A stretch of DNA of 64,000 nt, from contig LLEY01000124.1 of NCBI GenBank assembly GCA_001414485.1, positions 1 to 64,000 of the forward strand. The letters are read 5' to 3'. Below the pieces are notes generated by a model that saw only the letters and a program-made list of their open reading frames with translations, had not been told where the DNA came from and searched no databases. Source of the DNA: Calycina herbarum. Its lineage: Eukaryota; Ascomycota; Leotiomycetes; Helotiales; Pezizellaceae. Positions 1-12,210 of this stretch are shown in pieces; position 1 is the stretch's first letter, and each line of letters starts with the position of its first letter. Both the position numbers and the translations under genes were made by a program.

Positions 1-691
1 GCTCTAGAGTGCTCTAGACACATCAGAACCACGAGGTCACGTGGTATTCTGACTAAGCTTAACTTTTAGGTCTATATACACTTAAGCACTTATGTCTAAG
101 TATACTAGATACTAATATATTATTATAATATCTATTACTACTTTATTTAAGATCTTATAAAATAAAGACGTTTATATATTAATTTTATTCTTATAGAGGA
201 TATAATTACTAATAGTATAACAAAGCTATTATAGTAAGTAAAGTTTAAGCGGTTTTTAAAGCAAATAAGTATAAGGAAATAAAGATTACTAGAAGATATA
301 TAAGAAGACTCTTAGATAAGAATTAGAAGACGTTAATCTTTACTTAAGTTATCTTAAGAGAGAGTGTTAAGAAAATATATAGTTTAGTCTAACTAGAGCA
401 TAGACATAGCTAGTCCCGATTAGGTATAGCGTCGCACGTGACAGCGGAGTTATATATATATATAGACGCGAACCTCGACCTTCTATACTCTTTAGTTAAT
501 ATTATACTATTCTACTAGCTCTCTGCCTTTGCGATATAGACTTACTATACTAGTTATACTAGGTATAGAGAGATCTGCTTAATAGTAAGAGCTATAATAA
601 TTATAGTTCTTAGACTCTTTAAATATCTCTAAATAATTAAGATAAACGCGGTTAGTATAATTCCTATAGTTATAATATATATTATAGCTTA
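1..691. other. AT-rich RIP-decayed DNA, unidentified
   Basis: No open frame and many TA-rich stretches. The pattern resembles the RIP-mutated transposons that follow, so this is probably older transposon debris. The first 60 bases contain ACGTGGTAT, which matches the start of the pogo inverted repeat at 692, so a second related element may begin near position 41. I could not find its partner end. Confidence 0.4.
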
Positions 692-753
692 ACGTGGTAT
701 ACTAGGACCTTGTAATTATTAGAACCTTATGAATTTTTTCCTACTCTACTACT
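692..753 (+). repeat. Left terminal inverted repeat of pogo element
   Basis: About 62 bp, matching the reverse complement of 13534-13595 apart from C/T and G/A changes. It contains an internal direct repeat built on AGGACCTTGT / AGAACCTTAT. A TA dinucleotide lies immediately outside. Confidence 0.85.
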
Positions 754-1172
754 TTAAAATATAATAAAACTACTATAATATATTAAATTAATTAAAACTA
801 CTCGGAATCTAATAAACTAGATATATCTATAACTTCTTAACACGTCTACGTATTATAACCAGTTTTTCTATAAGTGCTATAACGTTGCTAAGTCGTTTAT
901 CCTTCATCTTCTCTACCCTCTCTAGAACGCTTATTATATTAAACCTGCTTCTCTATATTCTTTTAAGCTAATCTATCCTATACCTCCTCTATAGTAAGTA
1001 TACCTCCTTCTTAGACACGGGTATTTTTAGCTCTCTAGCGTTTGCTAAGAGCTTTATTTACTATTCGAAGTATATAGACCTTAGCTAATAAGAGGGTCAC
1101 CTTATAAGCTAATCGCTCTATACCTTTTATTAACGAAGCGATTGTCTAGAAAATAGGTGTTGGCGAGCTTCC

Positions 1173-1414
1173 TGTCAAGGGTTACACCCGTAGAATAAGT
1201 CTCGGAGTACTCCAGCGACGCATTCACGTGACCTCGCTTAGCAACGCATAGATGTAACAGAACCTTCGAGAGTACCCTTGGCAGAACCCTCTAGAAAAAG
1301 CTAACCGAGTATATAAGTTAGCAAGGACTCTGGCTTAGAAAGGACAATCGAATCTTCTTATATATAGACAGCCTCTATAGTTCAATTTATTAGCACTTGC
1401 TACAAGCCCTAACA
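1173..1414 (+). repeat. 5' LTR of outer gypsy element
   Basis: Begins TGTCAAGGGTTA and ends CCTAACA (TG...CA termini), 242 bp. Preceded by CTTCC at 1168-1172, the left copy of the target duplication. Confidence 0.9.
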
Positions 1415-1433
1415 TTAGATTCGATTCTCCTTA

Positions 1434-1625
1434 ACACTGGAACACATCGGGCCATTTTAGCAGCACTAGAATACATCGGGCTATTTTAGCAACACTGGAA
1501 TATATCGAGCCTTTATAGTAATACTAGAACTCAAGGGCCTTTATAGCAACACTAGAACATATTAGGCTATTTTAGTAACACTAGAACATAACAGGCCTTT
1601 ATAGTAACACTGGAACTTATAGGCT
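1434..1625 (+). repeat. Leader tandem repeat array, outer gypsy element
   Basis: About seven units of 28-30 bp directly downstream of the LTR, each built on CACTRGAACAYATCGGGCC and a TTTATAGCAA-like tail, with alternating unit forms. It sits between LTR and gag, where the primer site and packaging signals would lie. Confidence 0.8.
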
Positions 1626-1689
1626 ATTTCATAGTATTTATAGAACTTATAGATAATAAGAGAACTATAAGAAGGCGGTATACCGAATC

Positions 1690-3323
1690 AGCTACCTACC
1701 TAGTTCCTATAGTATATTTAAAAGCAGTAGAATCAGTTAATATCTACCTAAGAGAACGATCGTCTACGGATTATAAACGAGTAAAAGAAGGATAAGGAAG
1801 CTCGCTTATAGATAGTCTATAACGATAATAAACCTAGGAAATCTCTTCCTCTACTACTAGAATTCTATAAAGACTCGGATAAGCTAGAAGCTTAGTTATA
1901 ACAAGTATAAGCTAAAATCGAAGTCGACTACTATAGATATACTAAATACGTTAAGTTTTAGATACTTAACAGATCTCTATAAGGTAAGGCGCTCTATAGA
2001 ATAGAAGCATAGATATAGGAACAGAGTAAGCTAGAGCTAGCTAATAGTAGTAATTTCTTAGATCGAGTAGAGTTTATATTTAGAGACCTATAAGCTAAGA
2101 AAAGAGCGTAATAAAAGCTAGAATCCTTCTACTAGAGCTTAAAACCATTCCTAGAGGTCTTTACAGAATAGCAAGCCCTACTTATAGAGTCTAGAGGAGG
2201 ATCTTAGCTAGACAACGTAAAGAAGGTGTCTCTTAACTAAATCCTTAATAATAAGTTAGTTAAGGTAATAATCATAGTTCCTTCTTAACCTAACTTCGAG
2301 TCTTACTACTCTATTATTAAAGAAACGAACGACCGCTTAAGAGCTTATAAAGCTCGAATATTAAGATCTAGGGCCTAGACTCTCCTAGAAATACTATAGA
2401 CCTCTTAGAAACGCTTAACAGATACTACATAATAGGTAACGAGCGGTAATATCGCTAACAGACCGAAAGTTACCTATAAAGCATCTGTAGAGGGTATAGA
2501 TTAGAAACCAGCACCTACTAAAGTCTTAATAACTAATACTAAGTCTACTAAATAGGTATCCTAGAAAGAACGAAGTAACTATGCCTATACTAGTCGCTGT
2601 CTTCGCTATAAAGCTACTAGTTATTTTATTTAAGAATGTCTATATAGACTACTAAGGCGACCTATAATAGCAGATTCTATCTATAAACAGAAGGTAGAGG
2701 TTAAGGAAGTAGCGCTAGAATTAGAAGAAGAAGATAGTAATATCTCCTTAGATTTAGAAAACTAGTAGCTCTTGTTAGAAAGCGTAGGTAGGGGCGACGA
2801 AGGGAGTTGTTAGTAATAGACACTTAGAGACATTTTAAGTAGGAATATATAGACGAAAAACCTCTTCTTATATTAGCTTTAGTAAATAGAGTAGCTATTT
2901 TATAAGCCTTAGTAGATTTAGAGTATTTAGTCTATAGAATTGTTTTAGACTATTTTATTTGTTATTATTAGCTCTCTTATATATAAATTATACTAAGGTA
3001 TTTATAGTTAGTAGAAGAAGTATTAGAGGATACTATATCCTAAGTAGTATCTTTTAGTATAGATATTAGAGGCTACTAGTAGAAACGGGTTTATACTTAC
3101 GTAGTTTCTAAGATCGAGGACTATAAAATAATTCTAGGAAAATCTTAGTTAAGAAGAGAGCGAGCTTTACTTAATACTACTAAGAGATGCTTACTCTTCT
3201 AAGACTCTAGGTTAGAAGTTTATAGTAAGCTAGAAAAGTCTTACTCTTATAAGTAAGTAAGCATAGCCGTCTTCTACTTTCTTATAGATTATAAACGTAA
3301 GCTATAAGTTTTCTTAGCTAGCC
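1690..3323 (+). pseudogene. Decayed gag/protease part of outer gypsy element
   Basis: Aligns with about 3860-5510 of the inner copy by shared sequence. A zinc-knuckle remnant (CLRYKATSYFI then EC) lies at 2598-2641. In the presumed ancestral knuckle the Tyr positions would be Cys and His; the changes fit C-to-T mutation. It ends where the inner element inserted. Confidence 0.75.
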
Positions 3324-3328
3324 TCGTA

Positions 3329-3569
3329 TGTCAAGGGTTATACTCGTGGAATAAGTCTCGGAGTACTCCAGCGACGCATTCACGTGACCTCGCTTAGCAA
3401 CGCATGGACGTAACAGAACCTTCGAGAGTACCCTTGGCAGAACTCTCTAGAATAAGTTAACTAAGTATATAAGTTAGTAAGGACTCTGGCTTAGAAAGGA
3501 CAATCGAATCTTCTTATATATAGACACCTCTGTAGTTTAATTCATTAGTATTTACTACAAGTCCTGATA
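3329..3569 (+). repeat. 5' LTR of inner gypsy element
   Basis: Begins TGTCAAGGGTTATACTCG and ends near CCTGATA, 241 bp. It shares GACACCTCT (one base shorter than the outer LTRs) with the 8618 copy. Confidence 0.9.
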
Positions 3570-3590
3570 TTAGATTCGATTCTTAAACTA

Positions 3591-3805
3591 ATACTAGAAC
3601 AACGGGCCTTTACGGCAACACTAGAACACATTAGGCTATTTTAGTAATACTAGAATATAACGGGCCTTTACGGTAACACTAGAACACATTAGGCTATTTT
3701 GGTAATACTGGAACTCAAGGGCCTTTACGGTAATACTAGAACATATTAGGCTATTTTAGTAATACTAGAACACATCGGGCCTTTATAGCAACACTAGAAC
3801 TTATA
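3591..3805 (+). repeat. Leader tandem repeat array, inner gypsy element
   Basis: About eight units of the same 28-30 bp repeat as at 1434-1625. Units with CGGGCCTTTACGG alternate with units with TTAGGCTATTTTAG. The array keeps more CG dinucleotides than the outer one. Confidence 0.8.
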
Positions 3806-3889
3806 GGCTATTTCATAGTATTTATAAAACTTATAGATAATAGAAGAACTATAAGAAGGCGGTATACTGAATTAGCTACTTGCCTAGTT

Positions 3890-6800
3890 CTTATAGTATA
3901 TTTAAAAGTAGTAGAATCAGTTAATATCTACCTAAGAGGACGATCGTCTACGGATTATAAACGAGTAAAAGAAGGATAAGGAAGCTTGCTTATAGATAAT
4001 CTATAACGATAATAAACCTAGGAAATCTCTTCTTCTACTACTAGAATTCTACAAAGACTTAGATAAGCTAGAAGCTTAGTTATAATAAGTATAAGCTAAA
4101 ATCGAAGTCGACTACTATAGATATACTAAATATATTAAGTTTTAGGTACTTAACGGATCCTTATAAGGTAAGGCGCTTTATAGAATAGAAGTATAGGTAT
4201 AGGAACAGGGTAAGCTAGAGCTAGCTAATAGTAGTGATTTCTTAGGTCGAGTAGAGTTTGTGTTTAGAGACCTGTAAGCTAAGGAAAGAGTATAACGAAA
4301 GCTAGAATCCTTCTACTAGGGCTTAAGACTATTCTTAGAGGTCTTTACGGAATAGCAAGCCCTGCTTATAGAGTCTAGAGGAGGATCTTAGCTAGACGAT
4401 GTAAAAAAGGTGTCTCTTAACTGAATCCTTAGTAACGAGTTAGTTAAGGCGATGATTATAGTTTCTTCTTAACCTAACTTCAAGTCTTACTACTCTATTA
4501 TTAAAGAAACGGACGACTGCTTAAGGGCTTATAAAGCTCGAATATCAAGATCTAGGGCCTAGACTCTCCTAGAAACACTATAGACCTCTTAGAAACGCTC
4601 GACAGATACTATATAGTAGGTAACGAGTAGTAATATTACTAATAGACCGAAAGTCACCTATAAGGCATCTATAGAGGGCATAGATTAGAAACTAGCACTT
4701 GCTAAAGTCTTAATAACTAGTACTAAGCATACTAAATAGGTGTCTTAGGAAGAACGAAGCAACTGTGCTCGTACTAGTCGCTATCTTCGCTATAGAGCTA
4801 CTAGTTATTTTGTTTAAGAATGTCTATATAGACTACTAAGGCGACCTATAATAGCGGATTTAGTCTATAAACAGAAGGCAGAGGTTAAGGAAGTAGTGCT
4901 AGAATTAGAAGAAGAAGATAGTAATATCTCCTTAGATTCGGAAAACTAGTAGCTCCTATTAGAAAGCGTAGGCAGGGGCGACGAAGGGAGTTGTTAGTAA
5001 TAGACACTTAGAGACATTTTAAGTAGGAATATATAGACGAGAAACCTCTTCTTATATCGGCTTTAGTAAATAGGGTAGCTACTTTATAAGCCTTAGTAGA
5101 TTTAAGATATTTAGTCTATAGAATTGTTTTAGACTGTTTTGTCTATTACTATTAGCTCTCTTATATATAAATTATACTAAGGCATTTATAGTTAGTAGAA
5201 GGAGTATTAGAGGATACTATATCCTAAGTAGTATCTTTTAGTATAGATATTAGAGGCTACTAGTAGAAACGGGTTTATGCTTATATAGTCCCTAAGATCG
5301 AGGGTTATAAAATGATTCTAGGAAAATCTTAGTTAAGGAGAGAGCGAGCTTTACTTAACGCTGTTAAGGGATGCTTGCTCTTCTAAGACTCTAGGTTAGA
5401 AGTTTATAGCGAGCTAGAAAAGTCTTACTCTTATAAGCAAGTAAGCGCGGCTGTCTTCTACTTTCTTATAGATCGAAAACGGAAGCTACAGGTCTTTATA
5501 GTAAGCTTTGCGGATATTATAAAAGCCTTAGCGGAAAAGAAGTATACGGACCTACGGACGAAGCTACCTAGCTGGATTAGCCTGGAATTCTATCTAGTAT
5601 TTGATAGGAAGGAAGTAAACAAGTTACTAGTATATTATAAAGGAATTGATTACAGTATCGAGCTCTTATAAACCGAAAACGGATTAGAAGAAACAGTCCC
5701 CTAGAGGCTACTCTATAATATGTTACGAGACGAGCTGTTAGTGCTCTATAAAACCCTAACAGAGTTACTAGACAAGGAATTTATTCGAGTAAGTAACTCT
5801 TTAGTAGCTATACTAGTACTTTTTATACAGAAGCTAGGAGGGGGTCTACGGTTCTATTACGACTACCGAGTACTGAATAAGTTAACTTATAAGGACCGCT
5901 ACCCTTTGTCTTTAATCTAAGAAATACTTAACTGGATCGGGAAAGCTAAGTAGTTTATAAAAATAGATGTTATTACTGCCTTTTATAAGATACGGATTAA
6001 GGAGAGAGATAAGTGGAAAACGGCTTTCTAGATACGCTTTAGGCTTTTTAAATAGCTTATTACCTCTTTTAGACTTGTAAATACTCCTAGTACTTTCTAG
6101 TAGTATATTAATTATATGCTTTAAGAGTTCTTAGACGACTTTGTCTTAGTATATATCGACGATGTCTTAGTCTTTATAGATAGTACCTATAACTAGTACT
6201 ACGAGCATGTCTATAAAGTAATATAAAGGCTTTAAGATACTAGGCTATAGCTTAATATTAATAAGTGCGAATTTAAAGTATAGTCTACAAAGTACCTTAG
6301 GTTTATTATAGAAGTAGGGAAAGGTTTATAGATAGACTTAGCTAAAATATAAGCTATTATAGATTAGAAAGTACTAATAATAGTAAAAGGCGTCCTTAGC
6401 TTCCTAGGATTTACGAATTTCTATCGACGGTTTATTAAGGACTTTTTATAGATTATAGCTCCTCTTTATAGACTCGTTAAAAAGGATATATCCTTCTAAT
6501 AGATAGACGAAGCGAATAGAGCCTTTGAACAGTTAAAGTAGGCCTTTATAGAGGCCCTAGTATTAGCTTAGTTTAACCTAGATTACGAGACAGTTCTAGA
6601 GATAGACTCCTCTAGATATTACTTAGGAAGCGTACTCTCTTAAGTAAAGAATAGCGTCTTATAGCCTATAGCCTTCTTCTTAAAGAAACACGTACCTACT
6701 GAATATAATTACCTAATATATAATAAAGAGTTGTTAGCTATTATTCGTTACCTTAAGGAATAAGAAGCGGAGTTAAAAAGTATTAGGTAGTTTATAGTAC

Positions 6801-8606
6801 TTATAGATTATAAGAATCTTAAGTACTTTATAATAGTTTATAAACTGTTTAAAAGACAAATACGGTAGTAGTTAATACTTAGTAAGTTTAACCTAATTAT
6901 CTAATACTGTCTAGGTAAAGAGGGAGGACTACTAGATATACTAATAAGGAGGGACTAGGACCTCCTAAAGGAGGGAGATAAACGCCTTAATTATAGGATA
7001 GTATAACTGATTCTAGACAGAATAATTTAAGGAAATACTATACAGCTAGTAGCAGTGTTAGTAAATAGGAGGAATTAAGTAAGCAACGTAGCAACGTAGT
7101 AAGCGTTTATAGACCAACTATAGAACCTCTAGGAAGAGGGAAAGGTATAGGATAAGGACTTTAGACGTCTTATAGACACTGTCTACTAAGGAGATAGGGT
7201 GTTTCTAGCAGACCTCGCTTCTCTAGTTAAAGTCTTTGTCTCTAACTACTTAGTTAATAAGAACAGTGATTTACAGTTTAGGAGTAGACTATAGGTCCTC
7301 GACTATGAGCTGCTACGGACCGCAATTATATAGGAACTCTATAATTCTACACTTATAGGCTATCCTAGTAAGAACGGGACAATTATAATAGTCTTAAGAG
7401 AGTTCTTCTAGCTAAACCTATAGACTATAGTTAAGCAGTTTATCTATAACTATAGAGTTTGTAGACGTACTAAGGTCTAGAGGGATTGTAAACAAGGCCT
7501 GCTTTGTCTGTTACTAATTCCTAAGCAGTAATAGCAGGAGATCTCTGTCGACTTTATTAGACCACTACCTATAAGTAAAGGCTCTGATATAATAGCAGTG
7601 TTCACGGACCGTTTAGGTAAAGGGGTGCTCCTTACAGCTTATAACTCGACTATATTATCGGAGGAATTTACTCGCTTATTTATTACTATATACTATAGCT
7701 TACATAGACTACCAAGAGTAATAGTATCTAATAGGGGCTTATAATTCATTAGATAAGCATAGAAGACGCTTTATAACTTCTTATAGATTAAACGACGGAT
7801 CTCTACAGCCTTCTATCTACAAACTAACGGGTTAACGGAACAGGTAAATACTAAAGTCGAGACGCTTCTATAGCAGTGGATTAATATAGCTTAGGACGAC
7901 TGGGCCGACTAGCTGCCAGTAGTATAGCTAGCTTTTAATAGACAGGATTCAACATTAATAGGTATAAGCCTCTTCTAACTTAGCTACGGCTATCCGTTAT
8001 AGACTATCGACCCCTTAACAGACGTTATAGCACTTATAAATACAAAAACACTAATTTAAAAGGGCGAAGCAATAGTAGTAAAGATTAAGGCTATTATAGA
8101 ATAGGTATAATTATTAATAGTAAGGGTATAACAAGACTAGGAGACTTAAGTAAATCGTTTATAGAATACTACTCCTACGTATAAGGTTAGAGATAAGGTT
8201 TACTTAAGCTTACGGAATATATAGATAGACAGGGCTAGTAAGAAACTAGACGCTCGATCCGCCAAGTTCACAGTTATCGAGGTTATTAGCCTGTCTATAT
8301 ATAGGCTAGACACCCTGCCTAGTATCTACAATGTCTTTAATATAGACTTATTAAGGCCAGCAGCTATAGACCCGCTGCCTAGTTAAATTATAGACGATGA
8401 TCAACCACCTATAATATTAGTAGACGATACTATAGAATAGTAAGTTAAAAGAATACTAGGTCAACGGCAAAAGAAGCTCCTAGAGAAAGGCTCTCGTACT
8501 CGACTCGAGTATAAGGTTAAATAGACAGGATATGTAAACCTAATATAGGAACCTGCTACTAAGTTAGAGGATATAGTAGCCCTAGACACCTACCTTCAAG
8601 AGTAGG
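3890..8606 (+). pseudogene. Decayed gag-pol of inner gypsy element
   Basis: No frame is open, but domain order can be followed in the plus frames. A CCHC-type zinc knuckle remnant lies near 4780-4824. The RT N-terminal part is at 5720-5920 (the longest open stretch, 66 codons, with GGGLRF and a DYRVLNK motif). The catalytic YIDD is at 6152-6163. RNase H-like sequence follows, then an integrase core around 7540-7850, and a chromodomain-like C-terminus at about 8437-8606 with LEYKVK and a TGY...WEPA-like pattern. In-frame stops are TAG or TAA at positions expected to be CAG, CAA or TGG, the RIP signature. Confidence 0.8.
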
Positions 8607-8617
8607 AAGAGGGGTAA

Positions 8618-8858
8618 TGTTAAAGGTTATACCCGTGGAATAAGTCTTAGAGTACTCTAGCGACGCATTTACGTAACCTCGCTTAGCAACGCATGGACGT
8701 AACAGAACCTTCGAGAGTACCCTTAGCAGAACCCTCTAGAATGAGTTAACTAAGTATATAAGTTAGCAAGGACTCTGGCTTAGAAAGGACAATCGAATCT
8801 TCTTATATATAGACACCTCTATAGTTCAATTCATCAGTATTTGCTACAAGTCCTAACA
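8618..8858 (+). repeat. 3' LTR of inner gypsy element
   Basis: Begins TGTTAAAGGTTATACCCG and ends TCCTAACA, 241 bp. It pairs with 3329-3569 by shared variants and is followed by TCGTA, the right copy of the target duplication. Confidence 0.9.
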
Positions 8859-8863
8859 TCGTA

Positions 8864-11800
8864 GACATTAGTAAAGCGTTAGTAGAGAAGAAGTATATAG
8901 ACCTACGAACAAAGCTGCCTAGCTAGATCAGTCTAGAATTCTACCTAGCTTTTAATAGAAAAGAAGTAAATAAGTTACTAGTACACTAACAAGGAATTAA
9001 TTATAGTATTAAGCTTTTATAGACGGACAGCGGATCTAAGAAGACAGTCTTATAGAGGCTACTTTATAATATATTACAGGACGAGCTATTAGTACTCTAT
9101 AAAACCTTAACAGAGCTACTAGACAAGGAATTTATTCGAGTAAGCAACTCTCTAGCAGCTATGCTAGTACTCTTCGTACAGAAGCTAGAAGAAGGCCTAC
9201 AGTTCTATTATAACTACTAGGTACTAAATAAGTTAACCTATAAGGACCGCTATCTATTACTCTTAATTTAAGAGACACTTAACTGGATTAGAAAAGCAAA
9301 GTAGTTTATAAAAATAGATATTATTACTACGTTTTATAAGATACGAATTAAGGAGGGAGATAAGTAGAAAACGGCTTTCTAGACACGCTTTAGGCTTTTT
9401 AAATAGCTTACTACCTCTTTTAGGCTTATAAATACTTCTAGCACTTTCTAGTAGTATATTAATTATACGCTTTAAGAGTTCTTAGACAACTTTATCTTAG
9501 TATATATCGACGATGTCTTAGTCTTTATAGATAGTACCTATAACTAGCACCGCGAGCATGTCTATAAAGTAATATAAAGGCTTTAAGATACTAGGCTATA
9601 GCTTAATATTAATAAGTACGAATTTGAAGTATAGTCTATAAAGTACCTTAGGTTTATTATAGAAGTAGGGAAAGGTTTATAGATAGACTTAGCTAAAATA
9701 TAAGCTATTATAGATTAGAAAGCACTAATAAAGGTAAAAGGCGTCCTTAGCTTCCTAGGATTTACGAATTTCTATTAACAGTTTATTAAAGACTTTTTAT
9801 AAATTATAGCTTCTCTTTATAAACTCGTTAAAAAGGATATATCCTTTTAATAGACAGACGAAGTAAATAGAGCCTTTAAATAGTTAAAGTAGGCTTTTAT
9901 AGAGGCTCTAGTACTAGCTTAGTTTAACCTAGATTATAAGACAGTCCTAGAGATAGACTCCTCTAGATATTACTTAGAAGGTGTACTCTCTTAAGTAAAG
10001 AATAGCGTCTTATAGCCTATAGCCTTCTTCTTAAAGAAACACGTACCTACTGAATATAATTACCTAATATATAATAAGGAGTTGTTAGCTATTATTCGTT
10101 GTCTTAAGGAATAGAAAGCAGAGTTAAAAAGTATTAGGCAGTTTATAGTACTTATAGATTATAAGAATCTTAAGTACTTTATAACAGTCTATAAACTGTT
10201 TAAAAGATAAATACAGTAATAGTTAATACTTAGTAAGTTTAACCTAATTATCTAATACCGCTTAGGTAAAGAGAGAGGACTGCTAGATATACTAATAAGG
10301 AGGGACTAGGACCTCCTAGAGGAGGGAGATAAACACCTTAATTATAGGATAGTATAACTAATTCTAGACAGAATAATTTAAGGAAATACTATATAGCTAG
10401 TACTAGTGTTAGTAAACGAGAGGAATCAAGTAAGCGACGTAGCGACGTAGTAAGTGTTTATAGACCAACTACGGAACCTCTAAGAAGAGGGAAAGGTATA
10501 GGATAAGGACTTCAGGCGTCTTATAGACACTATCTACTAAGGAGATAGGGTGTTTCTAGCAGACCTCGCTTCTCTAGTTAAAGTCTCTATCTCTAACTAC
10601 TTAGTTAATAAGAACAGTAATTTATAGTTTAAAGATAGACTATAGGTCCCTGACTATAAGCTGCTATAGACCGTAATTATATAGGAACTCTATGATTCTA
10701 TACTTATAGGCTATTCTAGTAAAAACGGGATAATTATAATAGTCTTAAGAGAGTTCTTCTAGCTAAACCTACAGACTATAGTTAAGTAGTTTATCTATAA
10801 CTATAGAGTTTACAGATATACTAAGGTCTAGAGGGATTATAAACAAGGCCTGCTTCGTCTATTACTAATTCCTAAGTAGTAATAGTAGAAGATCTCTGTC
10901 GACTTTATTAGACTACTACTTATAAGTAAAGGCTCTAATATAATAGCAGTGTTTATAAACTGTTTAGGTAAAGAGGTACTCCTTATAGCCTATAACTCGA
11001 CTATATTATCAGAGGAATTTACTCGCTTATTTATTACTATATACTATAGCTTACATAGACTACTAAGAGTAATAGTATCTAATAGGGGCTTGTAATTTAT
11101 TAGACAAGTATAGAAGACGCTTTATAACTTCTTATAGATTAAACAACGGATCTCTATAGCCTTCTATCTATAAACTAATAAGTTAATAGAACGGGTAAAT
11201 GCTAAAGTTAAGACGCTTCTATAACAGTGGATTAATATAGCTTAGGACGACTAGGCCGACTAGCTGCTAGTAGTATAGCTAGCTTTTAATAGACGGGATT
11301 TAACATTAACAGGTATAAGCCTCTTCTAACTTAGCTACGGCTATCTATTATAGACTATCGACCTCTTAATAGACGTAGTAGTATTTATAAACATAAAAAT
11401 ACTAATTTAAAAGAGCGAAGTAATAGTAGCAAAGATTAAGGCTATTATAGAATAGGTATAATTATTAATAGTAAGGGTATAATAAGACTAGGAGACTTAA
11501 GCAAATCGTTTATAGAATACCGCTCCTATATATAAGGTTAGAGATAAGGTTTACTTAAGCTTACGGAATATATAGATAGACAGAGCTAGTAAGAAACTAG
11601 ACGCTCGATCCGCTAAGTTTATAGTTATCGAGGTTATTAGCCCGTCTATATATAGGCTAGACACCTCGTCTAGTATCTATAATGTCTTTAATATAGACTT
11701 ATTAAGGCTAGCAGCTATAGACCCGCTGCCTAGTTAAATTATAGACGATGATCAACTACCTATAATATTAGTAGACAATACTATAGAATAGTAAGTTAAA

Positions 11801-11965
11801 AGAATACTAGGTTAATAGCAAAAGAAGCTCTTAGAGAAAGGCTCTTATACTCGACTTAAGTATAAGGTTAAATAGACAGGATACGTAAACCTAACATAGG
11901 AACCTGCTACTAAGTTAGAGGACATAGTAGCCCTAGACACCTACCTTTAAGAGTAGGAAGGGGGG
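8864..11965 (+). pseudogene. Decayed pol remainder of outer gypsy element
   Basis: Continues the outer element after the inner insertion, from just before RT through RNase H, integrase and chromodomain. It parallels 5515-8617 of the inner copy nearly base for base but with more stops. A YIDD-like catalytic stretch lies near 9505-9520. Confidence 0.75.
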
Positions 11966-11968
11966 TAA

Positions 11969-12210
11969 TATTAAGGGTTACACCTGTGGAATAAGTCTCG
12001 GAGTACTCTAGCGACGTATTCACGTAACCTCGCTTAGCAACGCATAGACGTAATAGAACCTTCGAGAGTACCCTTAGCAGAACCCTCTAGAAAAAGCTAA
12101 CTAAGTATATAAGTTAGTAAGGACTCTAGCTTAGAAAGAACAATCGAATCTTCTTATACATAGACAGCCTCTGTAGTTTAATTCATTAGCACTTGCTACA
12201 AGCTCTAACA
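11969..12210 (+). repeat. 3' LTR of outer gypsy element
   Basis: Starts TATTAAGGGTTA, a RIP-altered form of TGTCAAGGGTTA, and ends CTCTAACA. Followed by CTTCC at 12211-12215. Differences from the 1173 LTR that I could see are C/T or G/A transitions. Confidence 0.9.

Larger units (their letters stand above)
3329..8858 (+). mobile_element. Inner full-length Ty3/gypsy chromovirus, RIP-mutated
   Basis: A complete 5.5-kb element with 241-bp LTRs at both ends, inserted into the outer copy. It is flanked by the 5-bp duplication TCGTA at 3324-3328 and 8859-8863. Reading across that junction restores the outer element, whose sequence on both sides aligns with the uninterrupted stretch near 5500 of this copy. 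The internal order is leader tandem repeats, gag with a zinc knuckle, RT, RNase H, integrase and chromodomain, so it is an LTR chromovirus in the plus orientation. All coding segments are broken by stops where Gln or Trp codons were mutated. Confidence 0.92.
1173..12210 (+). mobile_element. Outer Ty3/gypsy LTR retrotransposon (chromovirus type), RIP-mutated
   Basis: Bounded by 242-bp LTRs (1173-1414 and 11969-12210) and flanked by the 5-bp duplication CTTCC at 1168-1172 and 12211-12215. The internal region is interrupted at 3329-8858 by a second copy of the same element. The gag and protease portion lies at about 1690-3323 and resumes as RT, RNase H, integrase and chromodomain from 8864 to about 11965. 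The 1173 and 11969 LTRs share variants absent from the inner pair, for example GAAAAAGCTAAC and GACAGCCTCT. This confirms they are the two ends of one element. Confidence 0.9.
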
